NCBI GenBank assembly: GCA_902768065.1
Contig: CACXJP010000063.1
Span: 1 to 7,509, forward strand
DNA length: 7,509 nucleotides
Direction of reading: 5' to 3'
From: an uncultured Erysipelotrichaceae bacterium
GTDB taxonomy: Bacteria > Bacillota_I > Bacilli_A > RF39 > UBA660
Shown here: one piece after another, positions 5,429 through 7,509 of the stretch
How positions within the stretch are numbered: the stretch's first letter is position 1
Layout: each line of letters opens with the position of its first letter
Made by a program: the position numbers and the translations under genes
Notes under the pieces: generated by a model
What the model saw: only the letters and a program-made list of their open reading frames with translations
Told to the model about the DNA's origin: nothing
Databases searched by the model: none

Positions 5429-6013
5429 ATGAATTTAATATATATTATTTTTATAATAATAATTGCTTTTTCACTTATTACAGGCCTAATTGTGACTTTT
5501 GCTGAAAATAGAGAGAAAAAAATATGCAGTGAAATTGAAGCGGAAATTGTGGAAGAAGAGGCAGAAGAACAAGCTTTATCTATGCAAAATATGGTTGTGG
5601 ATAATCAGTTTTCTATACCTCAGGAGAATAATAATTATTCAATAGAAAATACTTCTTCAGTAGTACCTGTTGTACAAGATAATAATAGTTTTTCAACAGA
5701 AAATGCTGCTCCAGTAGTACCTGTTGTACAAAATAATGATAGTTTTTCAACAGAAAATGCTGCTCCAGTAGTACCTGTTATACAAGATAATAATAGTTTT
5801 TCAATAGAGAATACTCCTCCGGTAGTACCTATAATTCAAAATAATAATGAAGTATATCAAACTCCAATTAATAATTCTATTGAATCTACTCTTAAGGTAG
5901 ATAGTATTGAAAAATTAGAAAACACTGTTGAATTAAAATTAAAGAATAAAGACCAATTTTTTGATACCCCTCAGTTAAGTCCTTATTCTGTAGTGGATGA
6001 TGATATTATATGA
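5429..6013 (+). CDS. single-pass membrane protein with 18-residue tandem repeats, coupled to sortase
   Basis: I do not recognise the family. Residues 3-24 form a hydrophobic anchor. They are followed by a short basic/acidic stretch (KKICSEIEAEIVEEEAEEQA), then four Asn/Ser/Pro/Val-rich repeats of about 18 residues (68-138) carrying VVPVVQ cores, then a charged tail (about 155-194) ending in DDDII. The low-complexity repeats suggest an extended spacer or a multivalent binding tract; which side of the membrane they occupy cannot be decided from sequence. The ATG follows AGGAAGGTG. The stop codon overlaps the sortase start (ATGA, 6010-6013), so the two products are probably made together. It has no C-terminal sorting signal (no LPXTG/NPQTN-like motif, hydrophobic stretch or basic tail), so it is a partner candidate and not an obvious sortase substrate. 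Confidence 0.75.
   Translation: MNLIYIIFIIIIAFSLITGLIVTFAENREKKICSEIEAEIVEEEAEEQALSMQNMVVDNQFSIPQENNNYSIENTSSVVPVVQDNNSFSTENAAPVVPVVQNNDSFSTENAAPVVPVIQDNNSFSIENTPPVVPIIQNNNEVYQTPINNSIESTLKVDSIEKLENTVELKLKNKDQFFDTPQLSPYSVVDDDII
5630..5842 (+). repeat. four in-frame tandem repeats of about 54 bp
   Basis: Units lie at 5630-5680 (51 bp, diverged), 5681-5734, 5735-5788 and 5789-5842 (54 bp each). The second and third differ at only 3 of 54 positions by my count, indicating recent duplication. Each encodes a unit of the type NNSFSTENAAPVVPVVQ plus D or N. The absence of unique spacers and the in-frame coding rule out a CRISPR array. Confidence 0.9.
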
Positions 6014-6948
6014 TTAAAAAGATAATTAGAATTATTATTTTTCCTTTTGAGGTAACTGCAAAGGGTTTCTATAATTTGTGTTTATTATTATCTAGGGGTT
6101 TTTATTTTTATTTTTATTGTTTTTTTGATTTATTATCAAAAATTTTTAAATCTAATATATTTAATAAAATTAAGTCAATATTTAAGAAACTTCAAAATAA
6201 TCCTGTTTCTTTTCTCATACTTGTAGTTTTGTTTTTTGGATATATTTTTTTCGCAAGATACGGTTATGCATCTAATGATGTGAAAGTGTATGTTGATGAT
6301 GATGATAGCGTTGTTGAAAATTCAGATGATTCTAAAGCCAATGACAGTAGAGTAATTACAAACTTATATAATAAATATGGATCTTACAAAACTTCAGACA
6401 TAGATATTTCAGAATTGAAAAAAATAAATAAAGATACAGTTGCTTGGATTGTTGTTGATGGAACAAATATTAATTATCCAATAGTTTTAGGTAATGATAA
6501 TGACTATTATTTATCACATGATTTTAATAAAGATTATTCTATTGGAGGATGGATTTTTATGGATTATAGAAATGCTCCTTTGATGGAAGATAAAAATACT
6601 ATTATATATGGTCATAATTTGTTTAATAAAACTGCCTTTGGAGGATTATCTAATCTTTTTACAGATGGTTGGTTTAATAAATCAAATCATAAAATAATAA
6701 TCTATACTGAAAAGGGTAAATATATATATAATATTTTTTCTGTATATAATAGTGATCCTGAGATATATTATTTAAATGTTTTATTTAAAAGCAATGATGA
6801 GTATAGTGAGTTTTTAACTACATTAAAATCTAGAAGTATCTTTGATTTTGGCGAAGAGCTTAATTCAAATGATAAAATATTAACTTTATCTACTTGTAAT
6901 GATGATAATAGTGGTAGGAAAGTTATACATGCTAAAATGGTTAATTAA
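6010..6948 (+). CDS. srtB: class B sortase
   Basis: A membrane-bound cysteine transpeptidase that cleaves a sorting signal and joins the protein to peptidoglycan or another acceptor. The catalytic triad can be read: His202 in YGHNL, Cys296 in TLSTC and Arg303 in GRKVIHAK. Class B features are AWIVVDGTNINYPIV (145-159), YYLSHDF (166-172), GWIFMDYRN (180-188) and the long helix-bearing insert before TLSTC. The anchor is about residues 66-86; before it lies an unusual hydrophobic and aromatic N-terminal stretch (about 5-48, including FYFYFYCFF) that makes the protein 312 residues, longer than the ~245 of S. aureus SrtB. The start overlaps the upstream stop by four bases (ATGA). No substrate with a recognisable sorting motif is in the window, so the target must be elsewhere. 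Confidence 0.93.
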   Translation: MIKKIIRIIIFPFEVTAKGFYNLCLLLSRGFYFYFYCFFDLLSKIFKSNIFNKIKSIFKKLQNNPVSFLILVVLFFGYIFFARYGYASNDVKVYVDDDDSVVENSDDSKANDSRVITNLYNKYGSYKTSDIDISELKKINKDTVAWIVVDGTNINYPIVLGNDNDYYLSHDFNKDYSIGGWIFMDYRNAPLMEDKNTIIYGHNLFNKTAFGGLSNLFTDGWFNKSNHKIIIYTEKGKYIYNIFSVYNSDPEIYYLNVLFKSNDEYSEFLTTLKSRSIFDFGEELNSNDKILTLSTCNDDNSGRKVIHAKMVN

Positions 6949-6949
6949 A

Positions 6950-6976
6950 AAATATCCACAATTATTGTGGATATTT
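6950..6976. terminator. bidirectional terminator between srtB and the RNHCP gene
   Basis: A perfect 12-bp stem, AAATATCCACAA (6950-6961) with TTGTGGATATTT (6965-6976), has loop TTA. Going left, the transcript has a U run from A6 at 6947-6952; going right, the tail is only moderately T-rich. The leftward gene's stop codon (6975-6977) lies partly in the stem. Confidence 0.8.
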
Positions 6977-7277
6977 ATTGTATTTGGGATATTTTTATAA
7001 TTTCTGTCATATCATCATCTTTTGCGATGATATTTTTATGCTCTTGATGACAGTTTTCACATTTATATATTATTTTGTAAGTGTCCTTATGTTTTTCTAT
7101 TCCTATTGGTTTTAATAATCCTTTGCACTCATTACTTCTGTCTCCTGGATTAATATCTACGTGTTTAGAATATAAACAGTATGGACAATGATCTCTAGAA
7201 GAGTAGTTTAATGGTTTTACTTCTCTCTTACAATTTTCACAAATAAAACCTTCATCTAACTCATTAAATCTTTTCAT
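6975..7277 (-). CDS. RNHCP domain (zinc-ribbon-like) protein
   Basis: A small probable zinc-binding protein of the RNHCP family, whose function is unknown. The family hallmark is present as RDHCPYCLYSKHVD (28-41), with Asp in place of the usual Asn, followed by NPGDR (43-47) and CKGLLKPI (51-58). Cys pairs C13/C16, C31/C34 and C73/C76, with C51, could bind one or two zinc ions. The start is ATG 7277, six nt after AAAGGTG (7284-7290 on the complement). An in-frame GTG at 7286 is part of that ribosome-binding site and unlikely to be the start, giving 100 residues. It is transcribed leftward, convergent with srtB and divergent from the gene at 7373. A role in nucleic acid binding is only inference from the ribbon-like fold. 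Confidence 0.85.
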   Translation of the reverse strand: MKRFNELDEGFICENCKREVKPLNYSSRDHCPYCLYSKHVDINPGDRSNECKGLLKPIGIEKHKDTYKIIYKCENCHQEHKNIIAKDDDMTEIIKISQIQ

Positions 7278-7294
7278 ATATATCACCTTTAACT

Positions 7295-7323
7295 ATTATA
7301 TACTAAAGTTCTTCTTTTGACAA
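7295..7323 (-). promoter_or_regulatory. SigA-type promoter for the RNHCP gene
   Basis: On the complement, TTGTCA (7323-7318) and TATAAT (7300-7295) are spaced by 17 nt. The predicted start near 7288 leaves almost no leader, with the ribosome-binding site at the very 5' end. The -35 overlaps the -35 of the opposite promoter. Confidence 0.75.
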
Positions 7324-7345
7324 AATTGCTTTTTTGTGGTATAAT
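7317..7345 (+). promoter_or_regulatory. consensus SigA promoter with extended -10 for the gene at 7373
   Basis: TTGACA (7317-7322) and TATAAT (7340-7345) both match consensus perfectly at 17-nt spacing, and TG at 7337-7338 adds an extended -10. It is the strongest promoter in the window. The predicted start is near 7352. Confidence 0.9.
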
Positions 7346-7358
7346 ATGTGGACATATT
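7343..7358 (+). promoter_or_regulatory. operator-like dyad over the transcription start
   Basis: AATATGT (7343-7349) and ACATATT (7352-7358) are perfect 7-bp inverted arms around GG. They overlap the end of the -10 and the predicted start site, where a repressor would act. The arms are too AT-rich and too close to the start to be a terminator. Confidence 0.4.
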
Positions 7359-7372
7359 GAGGGGGATAAGAT

Positions 7373-7509
7373 ATGAGTATTAAGTTTGCAAACATAGCTA
7401 AAATAGGAGCTATTGTTGTTGTTGGAGGTATTTTAGTATTAAATACTAAATCTTGTATTGAAGGACAAATTGAGCTTGCTGAAAGAAAGAAAAGAGCTCT
7501 TGAAGGTAA
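7373..7509 (+). CDS. small membrane protein, unidentified (3' end outside the window)
   Basis: ATG 7373 follows GGGGGA (7361-7366) at 6 nt and stays open for 45 codons to the window edge. Residues about 8-24 are a hydrophobic segment (IAKIGAIVVVGGILVL), followed by a Cys (28) and then a charged Lys/Glu-rich stretch (LAERKKRALEG) that looks helical or coiled-coil. This resembles an N-terminal membrane anchor with a soluble domain to follow. No family can be named from this fragment. The strong promoter and the dyad over its start suggest a highly expressed but repressible gene. Confidence 0.75.
   Translation, partial: MSIKFANIAKIGAIVVVGGILVLNTKSCIEGQIELAERKKRALEG

Noticed and set aside
5630..5842. 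CRISPR-like repeat array
   Set aside because: The repeats are directly contiguous with no unique spacers, have protein-coding periodicity of 54 bp, and sit inside an open reading frame with its own ribosome-binding site.
634..6948. Mycoplasma-type code with TGA as Trp
   Set aside because: TGG encodes all conserved Trp positions and TGA ends spoVAD and the repeat protein at coupled stop/start junctions.

Overview
The window comes from an AT-rich, low-GC Gram-positive genome (by eye around 30% GC). It uses the standard bacterial code: TGG encodes Trp inside genes and TGA is used only as a stop. The combination of spoVA genes with a SigF/SigG-type sigma factor, a class B sortase and strong GGAGG/GGTGAT ribosome-binding sites points to an endospore-forming Bacillota lineage. 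It could be one of the small-genome uncultured gut Bacilli or Clostridia; I cannot fix the genus from sequence alone.

Layout from left to right. (1) 1-572: the tail of an unidentified upstream gene, then a dUTPase (dut) closed by an intrinsic terminator. (2) 578-2853: a self-contained two-gene unit with its own promoter (TTGACT-N17-TATATT). It holds a membrane-anchored surface protein with a camelysin/TasA-like domain and a C-terminal DUF6273-type domain, followed 2 nt later by a radical SAM enzyme, and ends in a terminator. (3) 2887-5329: a sporulation block, sigF-like sigma factor then spoVAC, spoVAD and spoVAE(b). The three spoVA genes overlap by single bases. A hairpin terminator spans the sigma stop codon, so spoVA probably relies on its own forespore-type promoter. 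The SpoVA proteins move dipicolinic acid into the forespore and out again at germination. (4) 5340-6976: an operator-like region, then a membrane protein with four ~18-residue repeats translationally coupled (ATGA overlap) to a class B sortase. (5) 6950-7509: a bidirectional terminator, a leftward RNHCP-type zinc-ribbon protein, and a rightward small membrane protein running off the window. The last two genes fire from divergent promoters that share one -35 element.

Points most worth following. The last ~70 bp of the DUF6273 gene has a codon signature (NNC codons at Asn/Tyr/Asp/Phe-type positions, almost absent elsewhere in the gene) like the variable repeat of a diversity-generating retroelement target. 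The sigma gene keeps its classical spoVA neighbours but has no spoIIAA/spoIIAB in front of it, and it is N-terminally short. The repeat protein/sortase pair and the last gene both have clear dyads at their promoters.
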